From Struthidea cinerea (lineage: Eukaryota > Chordata > Aves > Passeriformes > Corcoracidae): a stretch of DNA of 64,000 bases. Within the stretch, counting starts at the first letter, position 1. Each line of letters opens with the position of its first letter. The stretch is taken from NCBI GenBank assembly GCA_013397865.1, contig VZTI01001771.1, positions 1-64,000 of the forward strand, read 5' to 3'. The notes below the pieces were generated by a model. The model was not told the DNA's origin and did no database searches. It worked only from the letters and a program-made list of their open reading frames with translations. Positions 47,201-59,960 of the stretch are shown piece by piece. A program made the translations under genes and the position numbers.

Positions 47201-49560
47201 CAAACCCCCAAAAAACCCCAAGCAGAGTAAAATCTTAGATGATTGAAACTGATACTTGTTTTCCTGATGAGTTTCTGTTTAAATTCAGACTTAATACAAT
47301 TTACTCCCATAAAACATACTCAGTCTGGAGAACAGGGAGTCTCCTCATCCTGCTTTATTGTTTAAACTAGACCTTCTGGAGACAGTTCTTACTTTGCAAG
47401 AAAAACCTTGTTAAAAGTGACAAATAAGACTGAGATCAATGTTTTATTAAGGACAGACTCTTGCTACAACCTACACAGGTTATTTTAAATCATGTCATTG
47501 TGTCTAAATTACAATTTTCATTTGAATAGCATTTTTGGATAGAGAAAGGATTTATTCTCAAAGTCTGGAATTCTTATCCGAGTACCAAAAATACAGCAGG
47601 TGCTATCGAAAAAGTTTGAATTCTTATATTAAAGCTATTATCCTGACCAGAGCTCACATGTGCAGCACAGTACATATACTTGTAGCTATCTTTATTTCCA
47701 TTTAGATATGTTCTATAGCAAAAGCAGATTTGTCATTCTAGCCATTGCAGTAGCATTGAAGAACTTTTAAAACAGGAGCAAATAGAAAGGATTTAATTAC
47801 TCTTATCTTGGCACATTTGCACATTTATCTCTTGAGAAAACCAAACTTCTGCACATACAGTTGTTTGCAAGCTAATGCTTTAGATACATTTCTGAGTAGA
47901 AGTTAAATTGCTTGCACATTTACAGTAAATTTATAGCTAAACCTAAGTTGGGCTGTCTCTGAACAAAGCAGCTTCTTTGGGAAATGGTAGCAGGTATTAG
48001 GTTCTGTGCACTTAATGCCCTGTCAGGGGGCAAGTGGCTACGAGCGTCTGCTCTGAAGGAAGCCACTTCAGGCAACACTGTACTGAAAAGGTGCATAGAT
48101 TTCAGAGTGCAAAATCAGTAGATATTTACACTTTTACTTAACTATAAAAAGCATCTAGATCAAAATATGCAAAATAGGCAAAATATTGAGCGTAGCTCAC
48201 TGCTCATACCATTGCCAATATCCAGCCTCTGCTCCGACCTGTCCGACTGAGACAGCTGAAGGAGATGTGCACGCAGAGCAGCTCACCCTTGAGTTTGGGA
48301 GATGGACAGAAAACTGCAAAAAGCCCATCCTCCTTGGGGGCAGAACACTTCATGCTGTGTTGTGCCGCTGCATAGGCACCAAAACAATGGGAAAGGCACA
48401 GATAAGGGAGACACAAGGACCTGTAGGGTCTGGGGGTGACTGCTTTGAAGTGAAACAGGGGTGGTTGCATAGGGGTGTGTAGGGCCATGAATCCTTGCTC
48501 GGCTGCAGCAGGACAGTGATGGGGCTGATGCCCAACACGGAGCATCTCCTGGGCTGAACTCCTCCTTCCACCAGTTACACAAGAAGACTTCTGTTGGCAC
48601 CCGACACAAAATGGTGGGGGGCCAGCTGTAGGAAGCTGTTCATTCTGTGTATGGGTGATAGAGCCACACTATCCTGCTAAACAGCCCAGTGCATGCACAT
48701 GACTTGACTTGAACCTGGGAGAGACTAAACATCACTGCAAATTTTAGGACTATAATTTTAAAAGCCTGGTTGAGAATTCAATCAGAATATGAAAATTACA
48801 TGCACAAACTTAGTTTCTCTTCAAACGTGACACATGCTCCAAACCCCTCCTATTGACAAGTTTTCTGTCTCTTGAACTTAAAAAAATCAGAGCTCCCAAC
48901 TGAAAGTTTCTGACTTCCATTCTGCTGTGTGCTATATTTGTTAAAATTAGCATAAAAGAAAATTGACATTTTCATAAACTAGAGAAGGATTGTATTAAGG
49001 TCATGCAATGGGTATTTATAGTCTTGTTACTCTTTAGTCCCTGGTAGCAACTACCAAAAATAATCATGTAATGTGATATTATCACACTCCTACTAGTTAC
49101 AGTGTGAAAGTGAATTAAAACATGGTTAAAATTTTCTCCATGGAAGCTCTGAAGAGAGGCCAGAAGAAGGACAAAGGAGGACACTGAAACACAGTTCTGA
49201 AGGCACAGCACATCCCGCTGTCGCTCGGTGTGAAGATTAGTGGCCCAACATGCCCCAGTGGAATTGCTTCACCATTTTCTGCTGCACCAGCAGGAAGAGA
49301 GCAAAGAAAATTAGCAAAGAAAGTGTCATTTGGATTTGTATAGTAACAATTAATATGACTCCAAAAGTTCATAAATTCAGGCTATAATTCCACCTTAGAT
49401 TATGATCATGTGAATGAACAGTTCCTTCTGGTTTCATGGATCTAAGACACCTCCAGCCAGACTCTCAGAGGAATGTGATGCTCACTGTGGGCAGTGAGGG
49501 GGTGTTTCCAGCTCTGCTAGTTATATTCTTCATGAGCTGCTTCTCCTTCCTTCCACAGCA

Positions 49561-49591
49561 CCCCCCCCCNCACAACCCCCCCCCCCCCCGC
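49561..49591 (+). repeat. Poly-C tract with one undetermined base
   Basis: Nine C, an N at 49570, CACAA, then fourteen C. The N probably reflects unreliable base calling in the homopolymer. Confidence 0.95.
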
Positions 49592-51722
49592 CCATTTATT
49601 CCCTTTGCACATACAAGAGCAGATATTCTTCCTCCTCCCTCCCCAATACTGCATCATTTTGGTCTTACGTGGAAAGATGGAGCTAAGAGGCCAAAAGTTT
49701 AGCTTCATTCCACAGCCCAGAAGAAAATGATAAATTTATGGCAAATCAGAAAATGTTATCCTGCAAACTGAAGAAGGTGCAAAGCAGAGCCATCTGGCAG
49801 TCTCTCCTCCCTCCCTCTGAATCGCTGTCACATTTCAAAATCAGCCTGTGTTTTCCATCAAAATTGGGAACCCATGGGCCACGAGCTGGGAAATATCTCT
49901 AGAGTAGGTGGAACAGGGGGCAGAAAGCTTGAATCCTTACTTGATACTACATTTTGTGGTGATTTACTTCCAATCTGCTGCTTCCCCTGCTCCTAGGAGA
50001 GGGAGAGGAGATGGCAGCTGGTGGTAGGCACTCAGTCAGTCCTTTGGCTACAACCATAAATGCTGGAGTAATCAAGAGGCAGGACCAAACCCCAAAATTT
50101 TTAAGGGTCATTCATTTCTCCAAGGTCATGAGACCAAAACAGTCATTCTACCTCTCCTCTGGGTAAAAAACATCCTTTCCCCCAGCTCCACTCCAAAGCT
50201 CCAGCTATGCTGACGTTTTTGTAAACATTTTGTATTTTGCTGCATTTGAGTAAACAAGCTTCTGTTGAGAGACGGAGAGCAGTGTGAGTCCAAATTCAGC
50301 CCTTTTGATGAAAAGAGAATTTTTCTCTGTGTAGGTATGTGATTGTTTAGGCTCCATCTGAACAGAGTTCATGGAAACACACGGGTACCCGTGACAACGC
50401 AGCACACAGAGGCCTGGATATTCTGCATGGGGATGGATGGGTTAGAACATCCACAATGATGAGGACCTTCCAAATGAGGCATGACAGCAAATCACTTCCA
50501 TCTGTGATGTAAAAGAAAACCTTGGCATTTCATTCTACATACTTGATCTCTTCTAAGTACCTTCCCATTTGTTCTATAAATAAATAATAGTTTTACTTTG
50601 AGTGTGCTGTTCTCCCAGGTAAGTGAAAAAGACTTGTTCCCTTATTGAGCACAAAAAATGTGCTATTGGCTATAGGAGTGTCAACAAGGTGACATTTGTA
50701 CAGCCCAGCAAACCCCAGGAAAGAAAAGAAAACAGTAAAATTGTATATAGAGTGGCTCCAAGTGTACTTTGTTTGCTGTTCTCATTCTGTCTGTTCATTT
50801 CTGTTACCAATCCAAAATTCTTAAATCTTTAGGGGTAAAATACTAGCTTAACTAGCAAAACAAAACGACACTGTAATCACAGTTCTGACTCAATTATTTC
50901 ACTCTGCTTGGTGATCATTCCCTTCCATGGCTGAGAACTGCAATGCAGAACCATCGTCTGGAGTGAAAAAACTGCCCAAGAACAGGATTATGCCACTTTT
51001 TTATCCCCTATACTGTTGTGAGGCATCCTTTGAACAGTTCCTTGTGAGGATACAGTGCACTGCAGCACGTACTTCCATGCATTTGCTTATGAGTCATGGA
51101 GAGCTCAATGTACATCTTACTTCCATATCTCTTCCACAGAAGGACGACTTTTTAAAATTTTTTTGAACACAAGCCATAAATTCTTGATCCAAGTACTGTG
51201 CTTAATCAGGACTTGCTCTCATGTCAGACTGCATCTCTGCATAAAAAGACAGAATGTGTCCTTTAAATACTATGGAAATATTACCTCTTACAAGGATGCA
51301 CAAAATGCCACAGAATGCGGAGTGCACTTATATTTTTTTTATTTATGCTGAGATATGTGAACAGTTCTACTATTACCATTTATTTGATTGGGGCAGTTTT
51401 AACATATTCATGCTAATTCTCAGGCAAGTGCCTCAGTCCCATTTATGATGTAAGTTCTTTCTATTTTTTTAAGCCATTCATCCAGGCTTTTTATTAAAGT
51501 AGAAGAGAATCTATAATGGATTTAATATGTAATGCAAAGATCAGCTTTGAAAAGAGACCTATTTCTGCCTAAGTCATCAAATATTACATGTATATGAGTC
51601 TAAGTTCTGAGAAAGCCAACTGAAATGAGAAGCTGCCTCTGAAGATGATACTGTGGGTGCCGGGAATTAGAGAGATTTTCCATTTTTTCAAAGTCTCCTT
51701 TCTACTTCTGTACTCAGATCTT

Positions 51723-51781
51723 CCTTCCCAAGTCTGTATATTCTCCCTTCCCAAGTCTGTATATCCTCCCTTCCCATATCC
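51723..51781 (+). repeat. 23-bp tandem repeat, about 2.5 copies
   Basis: CCTTCCCAAGTCTGTATATTC and CCCTTCCCAAGTCTGTATATC follow one another, then a partial CCCTTCCCATATCC. Confidence 0.9.
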
Positions 51782-54700
51782 TGCAGCCTCTTTGCCACCT
51801 CTGCTCATGAAACTTCCTGGTATCTTGTCCTTTTGGCAGTCTTTTGTCCCCCATCATGCTTGTCTAAGGCATGAGACATACCGTATGAGGCCTTCCAGTA
51901 TTTCTGTAGCCCTGAAGCTGGTAACTAGCCCAAGCCTTCCATCTTTGTTTGGCAAAGCTTCTACTGAAGTCATTGGTTAATCAGTCAATGAGTGCTTTTG
52001 CCTGATTTGGCCTTAAATGCTGTGTATATTAAAATGGGAAGAAAAGCAAAGAGATGCTGTCAGTTAGCATCTCAGTATTGAGTACAAAATTAGGAATCAA
52101 AGTCTTTTCTCAAATTAGAGCAGACATGAACTCTTAAGAATAGGGCAGAACCTACCAGCAAAACATACAAATGAGTTCTCAAAAGCTATTTCTATTAATA
52201 ATGAGCCACCAGTCCATCTAGACAAGATTTTTAAGTTCCCAGGGACATTTACAGGCTAATAAGTGAATCTAATAGGGTAACGAGGAGACAAAGGAGCAGC
52301 AATCTTCAAGGCATCAGCTACAGTAAATGGAAGCAAATGAGAAGATATTCACAGCAGTTTGCTGTGAAGGATCTGCCAAGGGCAGAAGGTAAACTCGAAC
52401 CCCTCAGGAGCAAACCCAGCGATGACATACATCTGTTTGGATGTCTAGCAATGCACAACCAAACCAAACAAATAAATTAATGAAGAATCTGAACAGCTTA
52501 ATAACTTGACCTATAGAACCGCAAGGCCAAGTCAACATCACTGGTGAGCCAAGATAATGTTAAATATGCAGTTTGCTGACATACTACTAGAGGAGACTAA
52601 AAATCGCTCGATTCATATTTGACAAATAAGTGATCTGACAACTTATTTGATTTATTTGGAACAAGGTATATAATGACTGATCTTCCTCCTTCCCATATTT
52701 ATTTTCAGGTCATAGAGGTGCATGGATTACTTGTGAATATATTCATTGAACGTTTTATTGGATCGATTTTTCAAAGATGCTTATAGACAGCCAATGTTTT
52801 TTTCCTTTTCATTTTCTTGCTCATGTCATGCCGCTACACCGAGAGTTATGGATGACCAGGAGCACAAGAATCAGAGCCTCGGGGAGCCCTCATCCTTCTT
52901 GGTTACAAACAAGAACAGCAAGCACCTCTTCATTAGCAGCTACAAGAGGACTTACAACACACCAGTGGCAACCCTGCCTCCATCCATCAGGACCATTCCC
53001 TTTTTACCCTAGGAATACCCAAACCACTGCAACAGTCTTGCAAACAAGGGGAAGTGTATATTCTTGCCTATTGCCAGAGCCTGAAGTAGACCAGTAACAG
53101 AGATTTTACAATGCTTAAATTTTTACATTTCTTTTAATGTCACTCTGTGTAAAATCAGAGCCATTCAAATTCTTTCTATAAAGATATTTCAGTAAAAAAA
53201 TTGCTGGTAAGATTAGAAGATGCCTATTGTTTAATCCCCCACATCTTTGCTGTATTTCTCCTGCTGTTCTTGTTGTGCTTAGTTCCTTTGCTATTGGCTC
53301 AGTAAAAAAGCAGAGCATAGTGCTACAACTTGTTTAAATACATTTTGGGGGGGAAAGGCAAGCCCTGTACAAAACCCTAATGAACAAGATTGCTGTAAAC
53401 CCTGAGGAGCTGCAGCATTGCCTCTGTGTGTAGGTGGCCTGAGCAAATGGCAGACACAGCAAAGCACCAGGAATCTAAATTCTACTGCAGAGTTGGGGAT
53501 CGAGCTCAGTTCAAGTGTAAACAAGTGTAGCTCCATCCAAATCAGTAGCTGTGCCTGCTTTTCCCAGTAGGGTTTTCTGCCAAATGTGAATTCCTGTGGC
53601 ACATCCCTGCAGCCAAGGCTGGCCAGCCTTCCAGAAGATACTGCTGCCAACAAGGAGGGACAGCACTGGGAAGCTTGGTTAGCCAAAAAGTGCCATTTTA
53701 CAAACATTATTGTTTAGCACTGCTGTTACTGTGTCTCCTCATTGTAGGCTAGGAAGTCTGTACTGCATGGGAAAGGCCCAAAAGGATGACTTCCTATGCA
53801 AGTGTCATGTTTATATGGCATGCTTGCATGTCATCTTTGCTTTGCTGGGAGCAAGGCAAAGACCAGATCAGAAGCTGGAGTTTCAGTAGTCAGCAAGGTC
53901 CCCTGAGACTCCCCTCTGAAGCCCTAACATACCAGGCACAGGTCATGTGGCAACTTGCAGAATGTGGAAAATCAAACAGCAGTACAAACCCAGCTCAAAA
54001 TTGGTGAAGATTGTGCCATGATCTTTTTTAAAGCGTTCTGTTCTGTGTGGTAGAGATTACAGTGACGTTAGGTCAAACCCTGAAGCAGATCAAAGCTCAG
54101 AGGGACTGTTCTCACACACAGACCCTACTTCAAACAGAGAAATAAGAGAAGGGGAACAGGTGATAAAACATACTCCAAATGCCAAAATTCATCCCACAGC
54201 TACTGCTGAGCCAGATTAACTTGCCATGGCACGCAGGGAGCAACAGCATCACCAGAACAAGCAATCCAACTTCAGTGTCTGATACCGCTTAATCATGGTG
54301 AAAGATGTTTGGCCTGTCTACCATGTGTACCCCAATCAGAGAGATTCCTCACACTTTTACAGCAAGCCTACTCATCTTTCTTCCTAAAACAAATAATCTC
54401 TCAGGCTCATTGCAAACCACCAGTGACACTTAGTATTCCGATCACTCCATGCGAGTCCACCTGGTATATTGTGTTTTAAATCCAAGCGCTGTTATGGCTA
54501 TGCATTTTCAGTAGCTCCATAGTAGAACACAATAGCTCTGTTCAGTAAGAAGTAAATCTAAATTCCAATCCTTGACTGATGAGGTTTATAGAACAGTGGT
54601 TTTTTACACTTTTATGCATCTTGAAACCACATCTGTCAAAACATGTTAACTAAACAATAGGATACTTAAACACTCACTGCAATATCAAGAAGCTTTTTCT

Positions 54701-56583
54701 TCCTCCCATTTCACTGGTTACAAACCTTTTTGATCTTAAACGGTGACAAAGGATCATTGAAAAAGTCCCCACTGTCTGGTAATGTCTGGAAAACACTATT
54801 TATCCTAGACAGTTTATCAATGTGTCATTTAGCTCAAGGAGATTATAAAAAAGGATGAAGCACATCAGCTCCAGAGGGACTTTCAGAAATCTGACAACAC
54901 CCCCACTTGGCTCACGGCTCACCTGCCCCCACATCCCTGCAAAAAATGATGCTACTAAGATTTCTATTCTGCTGCCATATGGATGGAGCTGTGCAGTACA
55001 TCCTTTGGCTTGGCACTGGACGAAATCCCTGACCCTGCTTCCTGACGGTGTGAGGTGTGATCCCAGACCAAGAGGGACCAAGAAACACATGGCACTTCAA
55101 CAGCAAAGGGCAGCAAAATACTGGATGTGCTCCCAGGACTACTGACATCACTTGCAGTTTCTGGGGAGACCTCAAGTCCTTTGTGAACATTTTTGCTTAT
55201 TCTTTTAGCTGAAGTCATTGACAAAAGCAGGATAGATGTGAGTTCAAATCTACCTAAGCTGTCAGGTCTAAATAGTGTAATGATAAAAAGATAATAATTT
55301 CCTGTAATCCTGTAAACATCTCTCATTTACCAGTGTCCAGCTCTCCTGTCTGTAGGTACTGCTCATACTTCCCCATTAGCCTCTCTAGCAAAGATCAAAC
55401 TTGTATGTCTCATAACTCCTTGATGTGATTTATAAAGCTATCTAACTTGTTTTCTTCCTAGCTTATCTCATGTAACCTATTTGTCTTTTTATTACAGCAT
55501 CTTATCTGCCCCTTATTTGCGGTAGCTATTTATCAAAGACTTACAGTAATACCTATTCCTCCAACATTATTGATGTGAATGCCTGCACAGCCAAAACCCA
55601 GGCTGGCTGTACTGCTGCAAGGGTGACAAAGCTCAGGCTGTGGAGCAGCAGCACCACTGACCAGCAGTCCTGCAGGATGACTTCACACCGCTCCCACCTC
55701 AGCTGTGCTCGCAGGTAACTTCACTCGCCTCAGGTGGGATGTCCCGCCTGCTCTGTGCCCTCTGAGTGCAGGGGATGCCCCAGCGTGGCTGTGCACCTGG
55801 AGTGTGGCAAGGCCACAGCTCACCCCCACCCCCAGCTGTTCGCTGCAGCTGATGAGAGTGCATTTCGACTTTTGGGGACTGACTCACACTCTCTACCTTA
55901 CCTTGTCTATGGTGAATGACTTATACTGGTATTTTGCTGCACGACAAAAGACATACAAGTCTTAGATCATTCAGTATGTAGAGCCCTCTAGAGATGTGCT
56001 TGGTTTTATAACTCAACTGCCAATACCAATACTATTGCTGCCATAGTTGTGGTTATTTTCAATCAAATACTTCAGCCAGCGACAGCTCTTTGTGGTTGGT
56101 TTTGAGTCTAATTTGTTACTTAACATCAGCTTTAAAGAGGTAATGAAAAGCAAAATAATGACAAAACTATTGATCTTTACTATCCAAAAAAGGCAATAGG
56201 AAAAATGCTTGTTAGGGTACATGTATATTTATGTATGTGTGCACATATCTGGGGGAGAGAGAGATGTTTTAAGGTGTGCGGTCAGTAAAGATCTGCCAGG
56301 TATGAGCTCTCCCAAGCAGAAGGGCTCTGTGGTGTGCCCTGGGAATGCAAAGCACCGACTCCTTCAGAGCCATATATTGTGTATGTATATTTGTATTTGA
56401 AAGTTGTGGAAAACTAAAGTCCATCTAACTGTGTGTTCTCATGAAGAGATCTCATCGAACTTTTCTGAAACAGAGATGCCACTTTACCCATCCTATAAAA
56501 AACCATGTGCAGCCAGACCGTCTAAAATGCCCTGTGCTTTCCCGAGCCAGGAGAGTCCGCAGGGTGCCTGGGGAGCTGCTGCG

Positions 56584-56988
56584 GGCAGGGCCGGGTCTCT
56601 GAGGCCGGGCAGGGCCAGGGCCGGGTCTCTGGGGCCGGGCCGGGTCTCCGGGGCAGGGCCGGGTCCCTCGGGCAGGGCCAGGGCCGGGTCTCTGGGGCAG
56701 GGCCGGGTCCCTCGGGCAGGGCCAGGGCCGGGTCTCTGGGGCAGGGCCGGGTCTCTGGGGCAGGGCCGGGTCCCTCGGGCAGGGCGAGGGCCGGGTCTCT
56801 GGGGCAGGGCCGGGTCCCCGGGGCAGGGCCGGGTCCCTCGGGCAGGGCCGGGTCCCTCGGGCAGGGCCGGGGCCGGGTCTCTGGGGCAGGGCCGGGTCTC
56901 CGGGGCAGGGCCGGGTCTCCGGGGCAGGGCCGGGTCTCTGGGGCAGGGCCGGGCCGGGCCGGCCCGGGCCGGGTCTCCGGGGCAGGGG
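56584..56988 (+). repeat. GC-rich minisatellite, unit about 18-19 bp
   Basis: About 400 bases made of variants of GGGGCAGGGCCGGGTCTCT and CGGGCAGGGCCGGGTCCCT, with CCGGGTC occurring 18 times by my count. Unit variants end TCTCTGGGG, TCTCCGGGG or TCCCTCGGG and are interspersed rather than in blocks. The plus strand has dense G-runs, so G-quadruplexes are plausible. Because the unit often has multiples of three in combination and no stop codons, open frames of about 180-205 codons appear on both strands. They encode Gly/Arg/Pro-rich repeats and are not considered a gene. Confidence 0.95.
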
Positions 56989-58365
56989 CTGCTGCACACG
57001 CTGCCCGCGATGGGTTTATAACAAAACTCTCTCCTATTAGTGGCTGCTTTGTGCTCTGAAGCCAGGGGGGTTACTTCAATGGACACACACCCCTCTAAAT
57101 ATACTTTAAGCATACTTCTTACAAATGTCTTCTATTAATTAAATCTTCTCTAATTGTTGGAATTCTTATTAGCCAGATAAATAAATGCCTTTTTCCATGA
57201 ACATTACTATAGGTCGATAGACAAAAAGTAGCAAGTTCCAGGCATTCATGACTTATGTTAAAAAACTTACTAGTTTTTGAATTGTTGTCTTTCTCTTGTC
57301 AATATTTTCATGTCCTTTTATTTTTTAAAGCAGAAAATAAGGAGAAATTGGACTTGAAATTCTGATTTATATATCAATTCTGACTAGTTTTCTTCAGAAC
57401 TAGCTAGTCTTGACCTTCTAACCCTGTCTTCACACAGAAATTTATCTAATCATTAACAGTCCAATTCTCATTTACCAGATCTACCAGGTGCAGAAAAATC
57501 TTAAAATGGGCAAGTGACAAGCATGAGAGGAAGGATGAGAAAGAAAATGAGGTGTCAGGTTTATAAGTAAAGGAAGATACAAAAGAGGTACAGGGAGAAA
57601 AGCAGGTGAGAGTAGCAGTGCTTTATTAGTTGTAAAAGTTTTATTAGCTTTTTCCAGCTCAGGCATTGAGCAGCAGACAGGAGAGCACATCAGCTGGCCA
57701 GGAAAGCTGGCATTAGTCTTGTGCCCTCTGGGAAATGCAAGTTCCCCAACCAGAGGGTTAGGAGCCTTTTGCTGGAAGGAAGATGAATCAGACTGAACTG
57801 GGACACTGGAGGAAGGATCCTGCTGGACTTGGGAGAGGCCAGCGGCTGAAACTAGAAGGGGGATGTCAGGACCTACAAGATGGTCTCCTTTAAATTCTCC
57901 ACAAAGGCTTCCTCATGCACCGGTTAAGCCCACAAAAATTGAGACATCAGGGAGATGTGGACGGCAGGGCAAGAGGAGAGGTCAAGCCTGAACAAGGGGA
58001 AACAAAAGGCACCATTTTATCTGCAGGAGAAAAGCAGTGGGATGCTTCAGGTACCGAGTGACCTGAACGAAGAATACAATAAGCATTACAAAGTCTGCAG
58101 TAAGGAGGGAGAATAATTTCTTCTTTTCAAAATCAAATTCAAATAGAAGCAGTCTTAGCAAAAGCCACTTTATATAAATTAACACAATTCTTTCATAAAT
58201 CACAGTGACTGGCTGGGCCAGAGGACTTTCCTTGTCTGCAGTTGCCTCCCAGCTGTGGTGCGTGCGGCAGAACCGCAATAGAGCGGCTCAGCGTGAGGAC
58301 AAGGGCTGTCTGTGATATTCACCTGCTGCCTTCTGCCTCCTGAAAGGAAACTGGAGGCCAGATCA
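56989..58365. other. Non-coding region between minisatellite and SINE
   Basis: AT-rich to about 57700, then more balanced. No gene, RNA or identifiable element was found. Confidence 0.6.
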
Positions 58366-58507
58366 TCTGAGATTGGCTCATTTGGTTAGAGTATGATGCT
58401 AATAACACCAAAGCTGTGGGTTTGATTCTCATATGGGCCATTCAGAGTTGGACTCCATGATCCCTGTGGGTCTCTTCCAACTCACAATACTCTGTGATTC
58501 TGTGATC
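58366..58507 (+). mobile_element. TguSINE1-like SINE (tRNA-Ile head, CR1-type tail)
   Basis: The head GGCTCATTTGGTTAGAGTA, ATGCTAATAACACCAA and GGGTTTGATTCTCATATGGG copies a tRNA-Ile(AAU), with recognisable A and B boxes of the pol III promoter and the anticodon-loop sequence CTAATAAC. It passes into GTTGGACTCCATGATCC and GGGTCTCTTCCAACTC, then ends TCTGTGATTCTGTGAT like CR1. This composite matches TguSINE1, a SINE known from passerine birds and mobilised by CR1. It is a SINE and not a functional tRNA: the cloverleaf is altered and no terminator follows the head. Confidence 0.85.
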
Positions 58508-59334
58508 TAATTAGTTTGCACTAACTCAGTATAGATTGAGAACAAGGGATGGAGGTGACTTAAGACATGCGTATTTCTGTGTGATCACTAAGCAACCCTG
58601 GACGAGCAGGAGAGCAGCAAAGGTCTGCCTTTCTGCAGCAGCAGAGCCCTGGTGTGCCCACCCTGGGGTCCACTGCTGCACTCCCAGCTGGTCTGTGTCA
58701 CCTGGCGTGCCCAGCCCTGCCAGGGCAGGCATCATCACACTGCAAAGTGGGCTGGGAGGTCAGTGAAATCACAGAAGATGCTACAACTAAGAAATTACCT
58801 CAGAACCCAAATAACTGAGGAAACTGGAGGAAAGCCAGGAGTGTCATACCTCTGTATGGCAGATGTGAATGCTGTTGATTTTGAGGCTTTCTTTTGAACA
58901 ATTATCTCCATCAACAGGTCCACAGTAGATGGACAACAATTAAGACCTATGATGAAAGTAACTATCACCATCTGCATAAAGGGAAAGAAAATACAGAAAC
59001 TGAGTCTCAAGGATACTTGAGTAGGTCTGGTCTCTGTGATTGCTCCAGCCAATTCCTGAGGTAAATAGCCTGTAGGTCATTACACAGAACTAGTCAGGGG
59101 CATCACTAGGAATTCACCTTGGAGAAGTCATGGAGAGGCACAGAACAATTGGAAAGTGACAGTGCCCATGCTGAACACGGGGGAGGATGGCGGAGTGAGG
59201 AATGAAAGGGCAGTCGAGAATGCTGAAACAAATAAACAAGTGATTTGTAAGGCCAGGGAGGACATGAGGGAGATGAACAGCACTGCGCATGAATCTGTCA
59301 TGTAAAAATAATGTCAAAACAATATCATTTCATT
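58508..59334. other. Unassigned region before the old CR1 fragment
   Basis: No supported gene. Part of 59040-59330 could be further 5' sequence of the old CR1, but I cannot align it with confidence. Confidence 0.45.
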
Positions 59335-59960
59335 TTGCAACAAGGTAGCAGACCTTGTGGTGAAGGGAGAAGGGCGAATGTCATACTTAACCTAGGAAGT
59401 CTCTGACACTGTTTCTGATATTTTTATATAACCTATGGATACACAATGTAGATTAAACTTCTGTAGGAGGATGCAAGAAAGACAGGATGACTAAAGCTGG
59501 GGAGGAATTATTGATTGTTTACTGCTCAAAATGGAAGGATGCACAAAACATAGATATTCCCTGGGGACTTGTCCTGAGCCAGCTCTGTTCAATGCTACTG
59601 TGACCTGGAAGGTAGGATATACAGTATTCTCAGTACAATTGCAAATGACCCCCAGCCAGAAGGGACTGCAGATGTGTGGGAGGACAGCATCAGAATTGCA
59701 AATGGTCCCAACAAGCTGGGGAACTAGCACAAACAAGAGGGTGCATTTATAAGAGCCTGCAAAAATACTCCACTGCAGAAATACAAGATGAAGGATAACT
59801 GGTTAGTTGGAAGTTCTTTAGAAAAGGATCTAAGAAATACAGTAAATTATGCTGAGCAGCAATCAAGAATGCCACGATTTTGAAAGAGACGGGCACGCAT
59901 AAATAAAGGGATAGTCTGCAAGTTGTGCAGTTTGTTAGGAAAGCTTAGCCGTGTGGGGCA
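59335..59960 (+). mobile_element. Old CR1 LINE fragment (reverse-transcriptase region)
   Basis: Degenerate but collinear with CR1 ORF2: GTCATACTTAACC...TCTGACACTGTTTC corresponds to the conserved LDFSKAFDTV stretch, then CTGGGGACTTGTCCTGAGCC and AGCTCTGTTCAATGC to the GPVLFN stretch, followed by GCAAATGACCCC, and later GAAAAGGATCTAAG and TGAGCAGCAATCAAGAATGCC. It has many stops and small deletions, so it is older than the other CR1 copies here. The borders are approximate. Confidence 0.7.

Larger units (their letters stand above)
34421..56583. other. Intergenic (or neighbour's 5' non-coding) region, about 22 kb
   Basis: AT-rich sequence with the simple repeats listed separately. I searched mentally for CHST8, the gene upstream of PEPD in human, and saw neither its N-terminal membrane anchor nor its sulfotransferase motifs. 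Somewhat GC-richer patches at 38900-39430, 46700-47050, 48200-48610 and 54850-55190 carry open frames of 90-170 codons on one or both strands, but none resembles a known family. These may be non-coding exons, old repeats or chance. Confidence 0.55.

Noticed and set aside
56404..57113. Open frames of 181-206 codons on both strands encoding Gly/Arg or Pro-rich repeats
   Set aside because: They are produced by the GC minisatellite, exist in several frames at once, and have no homologue I recognise.
58366..58440. A tRNA-Ile gene
   Set aside because: The tRNA-like head is altered and continues directly into a CR1-type tail, so it is a SINE.
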